64,000 nucleotides of DNA from Thermoanaerobaculia bacterium (GTDB lineage: Bacteria > Acidobacteriota > Thermoanaerobaculia > Gp7-AA8). Below are positions 31,439-41,222 of the stretch, piece by piece (position 1 is the first letter of the stretch; each line of letters starts with the position of its first letter). Location: the NCBI GenBank assembly GCA_017883235.1, contig JADGNY010000002.1, positions 62,001-126,000 on the forward strand, given 5' to 3'. The translations under genes were made by a program, and so were the position numbers. The notes below the pieces were generated by a model. That model did no database searches. It saw nothing but the letters and a program-made list of their open reading frames with translations, and was not told where the DNA came from.

Positions 31439-33202
31439 ATGTTCAAAAGCAGTGCCGCCGCGACGATCGTTTTCGCCGCTCAGTTTTTCTTTGCCCCGCA
31501 AGCAGTGATGGCCCAGACGGCCAGCGCCTCCATCCAGGTGTCCGTGACACAGCCGCAACCGGTAGCCGCGGGCACGAACTTCGACTACGTCATCCAGGTG
31601 AACAACGAAGGACCTGACAACGCGGCCAATCCATCGCTGAGCTTTCCGCTTCCCGCCGGCCTCGCTTTCCAATCGGAGAGTGTTGCCCCCGGCTGGTCGT
31701 GCAACTCGATCACCCCCGGCACGGTCGGAGCGACAGTCACCTGCACCGCCGCGACGCTGGCGGTGGGCTCGGATGCATTCACGATCACCGCATCGAGTCC
31801 ACCGACCGCGTCGGGCACGTTCAGCACGACGGCCACCGTCTCCAGCACCACTCCCGACCCGGAAAGCAACGACAACTCCTTCGATGTCACCGTGATCATC
31901 CAGCCCTCCAGCGATTTCAGCATGGCGCTTTCGGCATCGCCGAATCCGGTGAGCGCGGGAACGAATCTGACCTGGACGATGACGGTGACAAACAATGGTC
32001 CGAGCACCGGCTTCAATGCCTCGGCCGATCTTCCGCTGCCGCCGCCCACGACCTTTGTCTCGGTTGCTGCCCCTCCGGGTTGGTCGTGTGTTACGCCATC
32101 TGTCGGCGCCAACGGCAGCGTGACCTGCTCACTCACGTCGACGATCAATTCCGGGGTATCGGCAACATTCACGGTCGTTTCGCAGGTCCCATCATCGCTC
32201 GCCGCCGGCACCACGCTGCCGGCGACGGCCACGGTCTCCTCGCCGGACGACTCGATCCCCGCGAACGACTTCGCAACCGCAAGCGTTCAGTCAGCGGTCG
32301 TCTTCGACCTCGGCATCACCAAAACGCGCACCCCAGGGCTTGTCCTCCCCGGCAGTTCGCAGCAGTACACAATCGTGGTGACGAACTCCGGGCCAAGCGA
32401 CGCGGCGGGCGTGACGATGACCGACGTTCTCCCTGCACCGCTACGGTTTGCGTCCCTCGCTTCTCCCGGTGGCTGGTCCTGTACGACACCAACTCCTGGT
32501 ACCAACGGCACGATCACCTGTTCAATCCCCTCGCTTGCCGCTTCGGCCGTTGCCACCTTCACCCTCAACGTCGTCGTCGATCCGGCCACGCCGGGAGGGA
32601 CGCCGATCAACAACACCTCCAGCGTCGCCGCCTCCGTGCCCGACTCCAACGGTTCGAACAACTCCGCGACCGCGTCCGCGGCAGTCGGCACTCCTGCCAA
32701 CATCTCCGCGGCGAAGTCGGTCGCCGGTGGCACCACACACGGTGAGGGCTCGGTGGTCACGTACACGATCGTACTGACCAACGCCGGAACGCTGGCCCAG
32801 GCGGACAACCCAGGTAACGAGCTCACCGACGTGTTGCCGTCTTCGCTGACGCTCATCGGCGCAAATGCGGCCAGTGGAACGGCGATGGCAAACATCGGCA
32901 CGAACACGGTCACCTGGAACGGTGCCATCCCCGGCAGCGGAAGCGTGACGATCTCGATTCAAGCGTTCGTCCACTACGGTACGGCGGGAACGACGATCTC
33001 GAATCAGGCCACCATCTCCTATGACTCGGATGCCAACGGCACGAACGATGCCTCGCGCCAATCGGACGATCCATCCACCCCCGCGCCGTCGGATCCCACC
33101 TCGTTCACGGTCGCCGGGAGCGTTCCGGCGCTATCGACGACGATGCTTGTTCTGCTGGGGGCTCTCCTCGCGGCGATGGCTCTGTTCGTGATGAAAACGT
33201 AG
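31439..33202 (+). CDS. DUF11-repeat surface protein with C-terminal sorting-like tail
   Basis: This 587-residue exported protein starts with a signal peptide (IVFAAQFFFAPQAVMAQ) behind AGGGAG. It has four immunoglobulin-like DUF11 repeats of about 120 residues. Each opens with a VTQPQPVAAGTNFDY- or SPNPVSAGTNLTW-like strand and contains a VAPGWSC/APPGWSC/PGGWSC block. The last repeat is closer to the isopeptide-type variety (NAGTLAQADNPGNELTDVLP). The C-terminus VPALSTTMLVLLGALL then AAMALFVMKT resembles an IPTL-CTERM-type sorting signal, though the motif is not canonical. The protein is probably displayed on the cell surface. Confidence 0.82.
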   Translation: MFKSSAAATIVFAAQFFFAPQAVMAQTASASIQVSVTQPQPVAAGTNFDYVIQVNNEGPDNAANPSLSFPLPAGLAFQSESVAPGWSCNSITPGTVGATVTCTAATLAVGSDAFTITASSPPTASGTFSTTATVSSTTPDPESNDNSFDVTVIIQPSSDFSMALSASPNPVSAGTNLTWTMTVTNNGPSTGFNASADLPLPPPTTFVSVAAPPGWSCVTPSVGANGSVTCSLTSTINSGVSATFTVVSQVPSSLAAGTTLPATATVSSPDDSIPANDFATASVQSAVVFDLGITKTRTPGLVLPGSSQQYTIVVTNSGPSDAAGVTMTDVLPAPLRFASLASPGGWSCTTPTPGTNGTITCSIPSLAASAVATFTLNVVVDPATPGGTPINNTSSVAASVPDSNGSNNSATASAAVGTPANISAAKSVAGGTTHGEGSVVTYTIVLTNAGTLAQADNPGNELTDVLPSSLTLIGANAASGTAMANIGTNTVTWNGAIPGSGSVTISIQAFVHYGTAGTTISNQATISYDSDANGTNDASRQSDDPSTPAPSDPTSFTVAGSVPALSTTMLVLLGALLAAMALFVMKT

Positions 33203-33212
33203 AATCTGCCGA

Positions 33213-33674
33213 ATGCCCGACTCGCGCCGAAAAACCCGCAATGAGCATTCCTCCGGCGGCGCGGTCATAGCTCTTCGCGACGGCGCGCCGTTCGTGGCCA
33301 TGATCGCCACGCGCGGCCGTTCGCGATGGGGCCTGCCCAAGGGGGCGGTCTCGCCCGGCGAGACGTCCGAGCAGGCGGCGTTGCGAGAAGTGCAGGAGGA
33401 GACGGGCCTCGATGCCGAAATCATCGGTCTCCTCGACACCATCGAGTACTTTTTCCGCGCCGGCGACATGTTGATCAAGAAGAGCGTCGACTTCTACCTG
33501 ATGCGTTACGCCGGCGGGACGATGACTCCGCAGCTCAGCGAGGTGGACGACGTCGAGTGGGTGGCACTGCCGGAGGCGATCCGGCGCGCGAGCTTCGACT
33601 CGGAGCGGAAGCTGCTTTCTTTGGCGCTCGATCAGATCGCGTCGGTGGCGAAGCGGACGGGCGCTTCCTCGTAG
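33213..33674 (+). CDS. Nudix hydrolase
   Basis: This 153-residue protein has a full Nudix box: GAVSPGETSEQAALREVQEE, then TGLD, matching the G-x5-E-x7-R-E-x2-E-E-x-G form. The WGLPKG block precedes it and an EVDDVEWVALPEA block follows. Nudix enzymes hydrolyse nucleoside diphosphates linked to another moiety; the substrate cannot be read here. A TAGAAT box lies seven bases before the ATG with no Shine-Dalgarno sequence. The last 140 bases overlap the convergent phosphoesterase gene. Confidence 0.9.
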   Translation: MPDSRRKTRNEHSSGGAVIALRDGAPFVAMIATRGRSRWGLPKGAVSPGETSEQAALREVQEETGLDAEIIGLLDTIEYFFRAGDMLIKKSVDFYLMRYAGGTMTPQLSEVDDVEWVALPEAIRRASFDSERKLLSLALDQIASVAKRTGASS

Positions 33675-34362
33675 ATTTCTTCGCCTTTTCCGCTTCCAGA
33701 CGGCTGGCCAGCGTCGGCGCATGCCCTGCCGAGGATGGTGATGTCGATGCCGGCCGGTTGCTCTGCCACGTTCGCTTCGAGGTACCAATTGCAGCGCCAA
33801 ACTCTTCAAGCGTCATATCCGAAATGATCGAGCGGGGAGCCACCTCCGTCACATCGACGTCCGGATTGGCGAACTCGTCGCGATGTTTGAGCAGCAGCCA
33901 CTCGTTTCCCTTGCTCCCCGGCCGGCCTTTGATCCTCACCAGCGCCCACTCGCCGAACATCTTCTTCCCGTACATACGAAAGGCGAGCTTCCCCGATTTG
34001 ATCCCCTCGACCGGATCGTCGGGCTCCGTGAGCTCCCAGGTGCCGTTGTCCCAGATGATGACGTTCCCGCCGCCGTAGTTGCCGGCTGGGATTACGCCTT
34101 CGAACGAGGCGTAATCGTAGGGATGGTCTTCCGTCATCATCGCCAGCCGCTTCACCGTGGGGTCGTACGACGGCCCCTTCGGTATCGCCCACGACTTCAG
34201 AACTCCCTCCACCTCCAGGCGAAAGTCGTAGTGAAGACGGGTTGCCGCATGCTTCTGGATGACGAAGATCGGCAATCTGCTCTTCTTCGGCTTCCCTCCC
34301 GAAGGCTCCGGCGTCGCGCCGAAGTCGCGCATGGAGCGGTATTTCTCGAGCAGGTCAGACAT
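33535..34362 (-). CDS. stand-alone LigD-type 3'-phosphoesterase (NHEJ)
   Basis: This 275-residue protein is the phosphoesterase module of LigD without polymerase or ligase. Its landmarks are FVIQKHAATRLHYDFRLEVE with the catalytic His and Asp, SWAIPKGPSYDP, EDHPYDYASFEGVIPAGNYG, GGGNVIIWDNGTWE and EWLLLKHRDEFA. In NHEJ the domain trims 3' phosphates and ribonucleotides at breaks. The last 70 residues are Ser/Pro/Arg-rich and lie antisense to the Nudix gene, so the tail may be a read-through extension. The gene lies downstream of ku, separated by a palindromic repeat. Confidence 0.85.
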   Translation of the reverse strand: MSDLLEKYRSMRDFGATPEPSGGKPKKSRLPIFVIQKHAATRLHYDFRLEVEGVLKSWAIPKGPSYDPTVKRLAMMTEDHPYDYASFEGVIPAGNYGGGNVIIWDNGTWELTEPDDPVEGIKSGKLAFRMYGKKMFGEWALVRIKGRPGSKGNEWLLLKHRDEFANPDVDVTEVAPRSIISDMTLEEFGAAIGTSKRTWQSNRPASTSPSSAGHAPTLASRLEAEKAKKSTRKRPSASPPTRSDRAPKKAASAPSRSSRAGSPPAVPPTRRRPPR

Positions 34363-34363
34363 G

Positions 34364-34451
34364 CGGTTTCGTGGTTACGAGGTTTCGCGGTCGCGCTGTG
34401 TAAGGCTGCTGAGCCGCGAGACCTCGCGACCCCGAAACCGCGCGACCGCGT
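34364..34451. repeat. octamer-type inverted repeat between ku and the phosphoesterase gene
   Basis: Units like GGTTTCGCGGTCGCGC on the left face GCGAGACCTCGCGACCCCGA and CGCGCGACCGCG on the right. A related palindrome (GAGACCGC units) fills 60934-61017. Confidence 0.65.
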
Positions 34452-35300
34452 TCACGATGCCTTTCTCTTCCTCGCCGTGGTCTTTCTTCGCGCCACAGGC
34501 CTCGCGCGTGCCGGTTTCGCCGTGCCGCGGCCTTTGCCCAGACTGCGGCGGAGCGCCTCCATGATGTCGATGACTTCGCCGCCTTTCTCCTCTTCTTTTT
34601 CCTCCGGCTCGATCGCTTTGCCTTTCGACTTGGCGCGGATGCGGTCCAGCAGGCGTTTGCGGTATTCATCCTTGAACGCGAGCGGATCGAACTTCGTCTC
34701 GGTCAACTCGTCGATCAGCATCTCTGCGAGTTTGACCTCCTTCTCGCTCGCTGGTGACGATTCGAGATCGATCGCGCTGAAGTCGCGTACCTCGTCGGCG
34801 TAATACATCGTGTGCAGCACCAGACCCTTATCGTACGGCCGCAGGACCACGAGCTGCTCCTTGCCCGCCGCGACCCAGCGGGCCACGGCCACTTTGTCCT
34901 GCTTCTTCATGGCCTGGGAGAGTAGCCGGTAGGTCTTTCCGCCGCCGGGCGCCGGTCCCAGAAAATAGGCCTTCTCGAAGAAGAGCGGATCGATCTCATG
35001 AAGATCGACGAACTCGGTGATCTCCAGGGCACGGTTGTCGTCCGTCTCCAGCGTCTCGATCTCCTCATCGGTGAAGGTCACGTACTTTGATTTCGAGATC
35101 GCGTAGCCGCGAATCAGCTCATCCGAGTCGACGATCTTCTCGTGATGCGGGCACCACCATTTGCGATTGACGCGGGTGCCGCAACTTGCGTGCAGCAGAT
35201 GGAAGTGGACATCTTCCGATTTCGTGGCCGTGTAGAAGCGGACCGGGATCGCCACGAGCCCGAACGAAATCGTTGCGTTGCGCAACGGTCTGAGTGCCAT
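34452..35300 (-). CDS. ku: Ku DNA end-binding protein
   Basis: This 282-residue homodimeric Ku starts at MALRPLRNATISFGLVAIPV, preceded by GGAGGAG. Typical Ku blocks are HLLHASCGTRVNRKWWCPHH, RGYAISKSKYVTFTDEEIE, FFEKAYFLGP and MYYADEVRDF. The C-terminal tail is basic and Lys/Arg-rich (VARRKTTARKRK), as in Ku proteins that recruit LigD. It binds double-strand break ends. No ATP-dependent ligase or primase domain is in the window; only the phosphoesterase follows. Confidence 0.93.
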   Translation of the reverse strand: MALRPLRNATISFGLVAIPVRFYTATKSEDVHFHLLHASCGTRVNRKWWCPHHEKIVDSDELIRGYAISKSKYVTFTDEEIETLETDDNRALEITEFVDLHEIDPLFFEKAYFLGPAPGGGKTYRLLSQAMKKQDKVAVARWVAAGKEQLVVLRPYDKGLVLHTMYYADEVRDFSAIDLESSPASEKEVKLAEMLIDELTETKFDPLAFKDEYRKRLLDRIRAKSKGKAIEPEEKEEEKGGEVIDIMEALRRSLGKGRGTAKPARARPVARRKTTARKRKAS

Positions 35301-35444
35301 GAGACTCCTCCGCGGACCGATGTTGCATCCGCCGTTCCAGCGATGTCCGTCTGGAAGTCGCTGAAACGAAGGTACTTGAATCACTGCTTGGCCACAGGGC
35401 ACCGGCTTCGATCTTGCACTTGGCAACCCGCTGAGCCGGCAAGT

Positions 35445-37331
35445 ATGGATTCCTCGATTCGCAGCACGTTGTGGAGCGCCTTCGCGGTGCTGGTGGTACT
35501 CATCGCCGCCGGCCTGGCGCTGACGATCGGAGTCCTTCACCTGACTCTGCTGATGGTGATCGTCAGCGCCATCATCGTCGTCCTGGCGGCATACCTGATC
35601 TGGCGTATCCAGCAATCGCTCATCGCATCGATCAACAGGCAGGTGAAACGCACCGAGACGATGATCGGAGGCATGTCGGACGGCGTCGTGCTGGTCGACG
35701 CCGAGGGGAAAACCGCCTACCTGAATCGGGCCGCGAAAAATCTGCTTGGACGAGCGGACGTTGGCGTTCCGATCTTTCAACATGCCGAGGTTTATGGGCT
35801 GTTGAACGACGCGGGCGAGCCGGTCGACGCCAGCGAGCTGCCGGCGGCGCGGGCGCTGTCCACCGGCCGCCCCGTTCGCGACATCACGATGATGGTGGTG
35901 CGGGAGGAGCGGCAGATCGCCATCTCCGTGAGCGCTACGCCGCTGCGCGACGACGGCCGCATCTCCGGCGTTATCGTCACGTTCCGCGACATCACCGAGC
36001 GGCGGCGGCTCGAGGAGGCGATGCAGTTGCAGGCCGAGCGGGCGCAGATCCTGGCCGACGCCGGAGCCTTCTTCGCCAGCAACATCGATCCGGTCTGGGT
36101 CACGCAGGCGATCGCGGAACGGGTCGCCGAGGTGCTGGGCGACTGGGCCGCGGTCATCCTCAAATCGTCAGACTCGAGCGAGCTGCGTGTCGCTTCGATC
36201 TATCACCGGGAGATGACCTCTCTCGGGCTGGCCTGGTCGTACATCTACCGGCAGCCGCTCGTCGTCGGCGAAGGGATCATCGGCCAGGTCGTCAGCACCG
36301 GCTATCCCTCACTGACACAGAACCTCGGCGGCGCCCAGCCGGTCGCACCCGAGCTCGAAGGCGGCTATCACGCCGCGCCGATGAAGCTGGCCTCGCTGCT
36401 GATTCTTCCGCTGCGCACACGCCGCGAGATGCTCGGAGCGCTGGTCATCGCCGCAAACGATCCCGATCGCGCCATGAGCGACGAGAAGCTGCCGCTGGCC
36501 GAGATCCTCGCCGAACGCGCCGCCCTGGCCATCGAAAACGCCAAGCTCTACACCGATCAGGTCGATGCGCGGCGCAAGGTAGAAGACCTCTCGCGCCTGA
36601 AGGACGAGTTCCTTTCCATCGCCTCGCACGAGCTCCGCACTCCGGTGACATCGATCAAGGGGTACACGCAACTGGCGAAGACGCTGATCCGTGAAAACGA
36701 CCTGCGTACCTCGGAGGAGTATCTCGACATCGCCCTCGATCAGATCGATCGGATGTCGCGTCTCATCCTCGAACTGCTCGACGTCTCACGGATCGAGACC
36801 GGCCGCCTCGAGATCCGGCGCGAGCCGATTCCGTGGACGACGTTTGTCAGCGACGTCGTCCATCGCCATCACACCGCCGTCAGCGAGCGCCGTTTTCAAC
36901 TCAATCTCCCCGTCGGTCACAAGCGCGTCCTCGGCGACCGCGACCGCCTCGAGCAGGTCCTCGGAAACCTGATGGAGAACGCGGTGAAGTATTCGCCCGA
37001 CGGCAGCGAGATCCTCGTCACCGTCGAAGAACGAGGCGATCAGCTCGTGACGTCCGTGGCCGACCGCGGCATCGGCATTCCGACCGATGAGCTTGGACAA
37101 GTCTTCGAGCGCTTCCACCGTGGACGCCATGTGTCATCGACGAACTACGGCGGTCTCGGGCTGGGTCTCTACATCACCAAGCAGATCGTCGAGCGCCACG
37201 GCGGCTCGATCTGGGTGGAGAGCCGCGAGGGGCAGGGGACGACCTTCTCGTTCTCGCTGCCGGTTACTCCCGCGGTCGAGCAGTTGCCGATACCCACGGC
37301 CGAGGAACCGCAAACGGCCTCGGCCACGTAG
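35445..37331 (+). CDS. PAS-GAF sensor histidine kinase
   Basis: This 628-residue kinase starts at ATG 35445, directly before the membrane part. Two membrane helices (residues about 8-28 and 30-50) are followed by a PAS domain (MIGGMSDGVVLVDAEGKTAY ... VIVTFRDITERR), then a GAF domain (ILADAGAFFASNIDPVW ... GALVIAAND). The HisKA dimerisation domain carries the phospho-accepting H395 in SIASHELRTPVTSIKGY. The ATPase domain has N (LGNLMENAVKYSPDG), G1 (DRGIGIP), F (FERFHRG) and G2 (GGLGLGL) boxes. No response regulator is adjacent, so its partner is elsewhere. Confidence 0.9.
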   Translation: MDSSIRSTLWSAFAVLVVLIAAGLALTIGVLHLTLLMVIVSAIIVVLAAYLIWRIQQSLIASINRQVKRTETMIGGMSDGVVLVDAEGKTAYLNRAAKNLLGRADVGVPIFQHAEVYGLLNDAGEPVDASELPAARALSTGRPVRDITMMVVREERQIAISVSATPLRDDGRISGVIVTFRDITERRRLEEAMQLQAERAQILADAGAFFASNIDPVWVTQAIAERVAEVLGDWAAVILKSSDSSELRVASIYHREMTSLGLAWSYIYRQPLVVGEGIIGQVVSTGYPSLTQNLGGAQPVAPELEGGYHAAPMKLASLLILPLRTRREMLGALVIAANDPDRAMSDEKLPLAEILAERAALAIENAKLYTDQVDARRKVEDLSRLKDEFLSIASHELRTPVTSIKGYTQLAKTLIRENDLRTSEEYLDIALDQIDRMSRLILELLDVSRIETGRLEIRREPIPWTTFVSDVVHRHHTAVSERRFQLNLPVGHKRVLGDRDRLEQVLGNLMENAVKYSPDGSEILVTVEERGDQLVTSVADRGIGIPTDELGQVFERFHRGRHVSSTNYGGLGLGLYITKQIVERHGGSIWVESREGQGTTFSFSLPVTPAVEQLPIPTAEEPQTASAT

Positions 37332-37372
37332 ACCGCCGAATTTTCGCTGTAACCTCACGGTTTGCGGGACGG

Positions 37373-40300
37373 ATGCAGCGGCTCCTGGTCTCTCTCGTTC
37401 TCCTGCTCCCCGCGGCTGCCGTCCATGCCCAGGACCTGCGGCTCGACTATGAGCGCGAGTCGCTCGTCGGCACGTACCGGCACTACACGCAGTATGTCGA
37501 CGGCCTGCCAGTCGTTGGTGGAGAGGTGATCGAGCGCGCCGATCACGATGGCAGTGTCCGCGAACTGCATCGCGCCATCGCCAAGGCCGCTCCGAAACGC
37601 GCGCTGATTGCGAAGAGTGCCGCGCTGGCAAGCGCTCCCGCGGGTTTGCTGCGCGACGAGCAACTCGTCGCCGTCAACGTCAGCGGCGAAGCGCGGCCGG
37701 CATGGCGCGTCGTCGTCGAGCAGAATCCGCACGAACCGGTGGCGCACTACATCGACGCCGCGACCGGCGCGATTCTTCGCTCGCAGCCGCTCTTCGCCCA
37801 CATCACGGCGAAGGGAAAAGTCTTCGACCCGAATCCGGTGGCGAAGCTGAACGATCCTTCGCTTCGCGATCAGAACGACTCCGCCGCGGCGGTCCCCGAG
37901 GCCGCGTACTCGCTCGTCGATCTGCTCGAGCTCAATCCGGTCGGCATGCTGGCCGGACCGAACGTCCAGATCGTCGATACCGACTTTCCATTCACCCCCC
38001 ACGCCGATGCCGCACAGCCGCTGCTCTTCGACCGCAGCCAGCCGCAGTTCGAAGAGGTGAACGTCTATTTTCATATCGATCGCAGTCAACGCTACATGCA
38101 GTCGCTCGGGTACACGGGCTCCCGGCGCGTCGTCGGCTACTCCCTTCCGGTCGATCCGCACTCGCTTTCCGGCGCGGACAATTCGCTCTACGTCGGAAGC
38201 ACTCTGACGCCGGGGGAGGGAAAGCTGTATTTCGGCGATGGCGGCGTCGACGACGCGGAGGACTCCGACATCGTGCTGCACGAGTTCTTTCACTCGGTGG
38301 AGGATTGGATCGCGCCATCAGTCTTCTTCGGCACCTCGGCGAGCCAGTCGCGGGCGATGGGCGAAGGGTTCAGCGACTACTGGGCCTTCTCATCGAACTA
38401 TGAGCCGGGTCTCGCCGGCGGCCGCGACCCGTACTGCATCGCGGATTGGGACGCGCGCTGCGGCGGTGACGACGATTCGCAGAACTGCGGCTATCCCGCC
38501 GGCGCCGACTGCCTTCGCCGCGTCGACGGCACGAAGACGATGAACGAGTTCCTGACCAGTGGATCGTCGGGAACGGAGCACAAGAACGGCGAGATCTGGT
38601 CATCGGCTCTCCGCGAGATTTTCGACGCACTCGTGCGCCGTCACGGCGTGACCGATGGCCGACGGATGGCGGACACGCTGGTGCTGGAATCGATGTTCGG
38701 CGCGCCTTCTGATCCGACGTATGCCGTGATCGCCGGCAAGCTGCTCGATGCCGACCGCGTTCTCAACGGCGCCGCGCATGCGAGCACGATCTGCGCCGCC
38801 TTCACCGCCCGGCTGATCCTCGGCAGCTCCGACTGCAATCCGGCGCCGCACGGCGAGGTGACGTTGTTCCAGTCGCCGCGGCAGGGTCTGGCCATTCCTG
38901 ACAACACGCCGGTGGGAATCACGTCGACGCTCGATCTCACGGACAGCCGCACGATCGACAACCTCTCCGTCAACGTCAACATCGCGCATCCCTCCCGAGG
39001 AGACTTGCAGATCGTGCTCACCGCGCCGGATGGGACGGCGGCCATCCTGCAGAACTCTTCCACCGATCACGCGCCGGCAACCCAGGTGACGTACGGAGTC
39101 GATGCCGATCCTGCCGAGCGGCTCGACATCTTCCGCGGCCACGCCGCCGGCGGAAGGTGGACGCTGACCGTTCGCGATCTTCAATCGCAGAACAGCGGCA
39201 CGCTCATCTCGTGGGCGCTCGGTATCACCTTCACGGGCGACGTCGCCGCGACGACGCGTCCGGCGTCGTTTTCGCCGCGCAAGCACATCGCGGCGGTCGC
39301 CCACGTAGCGGGAGCCCTGGGGACCAACTGGCAGACCGACGTCCGCCTCTTCAACAGCAGCTCGGTAGCGGCGAACGTCACGGCGATCTTCACCCACGCC
39401 GGCGAGGACGGCTGGAGTCACTTCGCGGCGGTGAAGCTGTCGATCGCGCCGAAACAGGTCATGGCGCTCGACGACGTCGTCTCCGCCACGATGCGAACGA
39501 GCGGCGTCGGCCAGCTCGAGTTTCTCGGCGACACGGACGCACTCGTCGTCACCAGCCGCACATATACGCATGCAAATGGCGGGACGTACGGCCAGTTCAT
39601 CCCGGCGGTCAGCACGCTCGACGCCTCGACGCTTGCCTACGTGCCGCAGATCCAGGCGACGGCCGACTTCCGTACGAACACCGGCTTTGCGGAGGTGGCC
39701 GGCGGCAGCGGCACCGTTCGCATGACCTTGTTCGAGGCCACGACCGGCGCGGTGCTCTCGACGCAGGACTTCGCCGCCGTTCCGTTCGACCAGATGCAGT
39801 TCCCGGCCACGGGCGCGCCGCTGATGATCGCCGAGTTGCGCGTGATCAGCGGCGACGCCCGCATCGTCGCCTACGGTTCGGTCATCGACAATCACAGTGG
39901 CGATCCGATCTACGTCGCCGCGGCGAATCCGCGTACCGGGGCGTTCGTGGCGCCGGTGATCAGCCAGCCGGGAGTGAATACCTTCTGGCGGAGCGACGTC
40001 TTTCTCAGCGCGCCCACCGACAGCGGCGGGAGCTTCGATCTGACCTATGTCGACGCCGTCACGGGAGATAGTGTTGTGAAACACGGCAGCGTAGCGGGGC
40101 ATCAGACCGTGCGGCTCGACGATGTGATCGGTAACTACTTCGGCCGGAGCGGCGGATTCGGCACGCTTCGCGCCGATCTAGCCGGAACCATCGTCGTCAC
40201 CTCGCGCACCTTCACCTCGTCCAGCAACGGTACGTACGGCCAGTTCATCCCCTTGACCTTCACCGGAGACATCCGGAGCGCTCCCCAGGAGATGCTGCAC

Positions 40301-40591
40301 ATCGAGCGCTCTTCCTCCTTCCGCACAAACCTCGGCGCAATCAACGCCAGCGACGCGGTGCTGGTTCTGCGCTTCACGCTCTACGATTCCGCCGGCAATT
40401 CGCTCGGCAGCACGGAACGAGCGATCGACCCGTGGCGGCTCGTGCAGTTTCCTGTCGATGCATTGACGTCGTCACCAATCGTGAACGGACGCATCGACGT
40501 GCAGGTGATCGCCGGCACCGGCAAAACGCTGGCCTGGGCGTCCGTCGTCGACAACAACACCGGCGATCCGATCTTCGTGCCTGCTCAATGA
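37373..40591 (+). CDS. M36 fungalysin-type metalloprotease with P-domain
   Basis: This 1072-residue secreted protease has a signal peptide (LLVSLVLLLPAAAVHAQ) and an FTP-like propeptide (GTYRHYTQYVDGLPVVGGEV). The catalytic domain has the zinc motif HEFFHSVEDW (H303) and the downstream Glu in MGEGFSDYWAF. A proprotein-convertase P-domain covers about residues 505-615 (IPDNTPVGITSTLDL ... GRWTLTVRDLQSQNSGTLIS). The last 430 residues are four repeats with LFNSSSVAANV, then VVTSRTYTHANGGTYGQFIP-like strands, frequent at the C-terminus of acidobacterial secreted enzymes. It probably degrades extracellular protein. Confidence 0.9.
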   Translation: MQRLLVSLVLLLPAAAVHAQDLRLDYERESLVGTYRHYTQYVDGLPVVGGEVIERADHDGSVRELHRAIAKAAPKRALIAKSAALASAPAGLLRDEQLVAVNVSGEARPAWRVVVEQNPHEPVAHYIDAATGAILRSQPLFAHITAKGKVFDPNPVAKLNDPSLRDQNDSAAAVPEAAYSLVDLLELNPVGMLAGPNVQIVDTDFPFTPHADAAQPLLFDRSQPQFEEVNVYFHIDRSQRYMQSLGYTGSRRVVGYSLPVDPHSLSGADNSLYVGSTLTPGEGKLYFGDGGVDDAEDSDIVLHEFFHSVEDWIAPSVFFGTSASQSRAMGEGFSDYWAFSSNYEPGLAGGRDPYCIADWDARCGGDDDSQNCGYPAGADCLRRVDGTKTMNEFLTSGSSGTEHKNGEIWSSALREIFDALVRRHGVTDGRRMADTLVLESMFGAPSDPTYAVIAGKLLDADRVLNGAAHASTICAAFTARLILGSSDCNPAPHGEVTLFQSPRQGLAIPDNTPVGITSTLDLTDSRTIDNLSVNVNIAHPSRGDLQIVLTAPDGTAAILQNSSTDHAPATQVTYGVDADPAERLDIFRGHAAGGRWTLTVRDLQSQNSGTLISWALGITFTGDVAATTRPASFSPRKHIAAVAHVAGALGTNWQTDVRLFNSSSVAANVTAIFTHAGEDGWSHFAAVKLSIAPKQVMALDDVVSATMRTSGVGQLEFLGDTDALVVTSRTYTHANGGTYGQFIPAVSTLDASTLAYVPQIQATADFRTNTGFAEVAGGSGTVRMTLFEATTGAVLSTQDFAAVPFDQMQFPATGAPLMIAELRVISGDARIVAYGSVIDNHSGDPIYVAAANPRTGAFVAPVISQPGVNTFWRSDVFLSAPTDSGGSFDLTYVDAVTGDSVVKHGSVAGHQTVRLDDVIGNYFGRSGGFGTLRADLAGTIVVTSRTFTSSSNGTYGQFIPLTFTGDIRSAPQEMLHIERSSSFRTNLGAINASDAVLVLRFTLYDSAGNSLGSTERAIDPWRLVQFPVDALTSSPIVNGRIDVQVIAGTGKTLAWASVVDNNTGDPIFVPAQ

Positions 40592-40618
40592 ACGATCAGT
40601 GAGGTATTCTTCAAGCCT

Positions 40619-41221
40619 ATGCCCCTAACCCAAGTCGAGCCGCAAACGCTCGCGCAAATGCCGTTCAAGGTTCTCGATGAGACGCTGCGTCAGCTTCGGA
40701 GCACGCGCAACGACATCATTCGCTACGGCGTCTGGAACACCCGCAATCTGACGGACGACGAGTTCAATCACGCCGACGACCGCAAGCTCCTCGGCTACTT
40801 CCGGCAGGACCTGCTGGAGACGAGGTTCCTCTCCAAAGGCCGGCGCATCGACCTGATTCAGCTCTGGCACTGGTTCGACGACCAGATGACCGGCACCGAA
40901 CCGATGCTGATCAACGGCGAAGAGCTTTTCGTGAACGTGCAGGACAAGGATCTCGACAAGGTGCGGAAGCGCGTCGCCGAGATCCAGTCCTTCCTCCCCA
41001 CGCTGCGCGGCGACGATCTCGAGGCCTTCAAGCGCGTCAAATACAAGCTGCGCCGCACGGTGCTTCGTCTGACCTACGATCTGCACCACCTCTTCAAGCG
41101 CCTGGAGAAACACCGCAAGAACTTCGGCGGCCCGATGCCCCCCCGCCCGGAGCGCGTACCACTCGAAGCCGCCATCGATATGCCCGAGCCGCCGCCGATC
41201 GACGAGCACGATGAGGAGTGA
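40619..41221 (+). CDS. unknown helical protein
   Basis: This 200-residue soluble protein is not one I recognise. It is mainly helical and charged, with notable blocks FKVLDETLRQLRSTRNDIIR, LIQLWHWFDDQMTG, LDKVRKRVAEIQSFLP and LRRTVLRLTYDLHHLFKRLE, and a Pro/Glu-rich acidic tail. A TATTCT box lies eight bases before the ATG and there is no Shine-Dalgarno sequence, which suggests its own leaderless transcript even though the protease gene ends only 27 bases upstream. It converges on the VapC gene with one base between the stops. Confidence 0.65.
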   Translation: MPLTQVEPQTLAQMPFKVLDETLRQLRSTRNDIIRYGVWNTRNLTDDEFNHADDRKLLGYFRQDLLETRFLSKGRRIDLIQLWHWFDDQMTGTEPMLINGEELFVNVQDKDLDKVRKRVAEIQSFLPTLRGDDLEAFKRVKYKLRRTVLRLTYDLHHLFKRLEKHRKNFGGPMPPRPERVPLEAAIDMPEPPPIDEHDEE

Positions 41222-41222
41222 G

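Noticed and set aside
38600-40102. 500-codon open frame on the minus strand
   Set aside because: It is antisense to the M36 protease, with low-complexity Arg/Gly composition and no domain.
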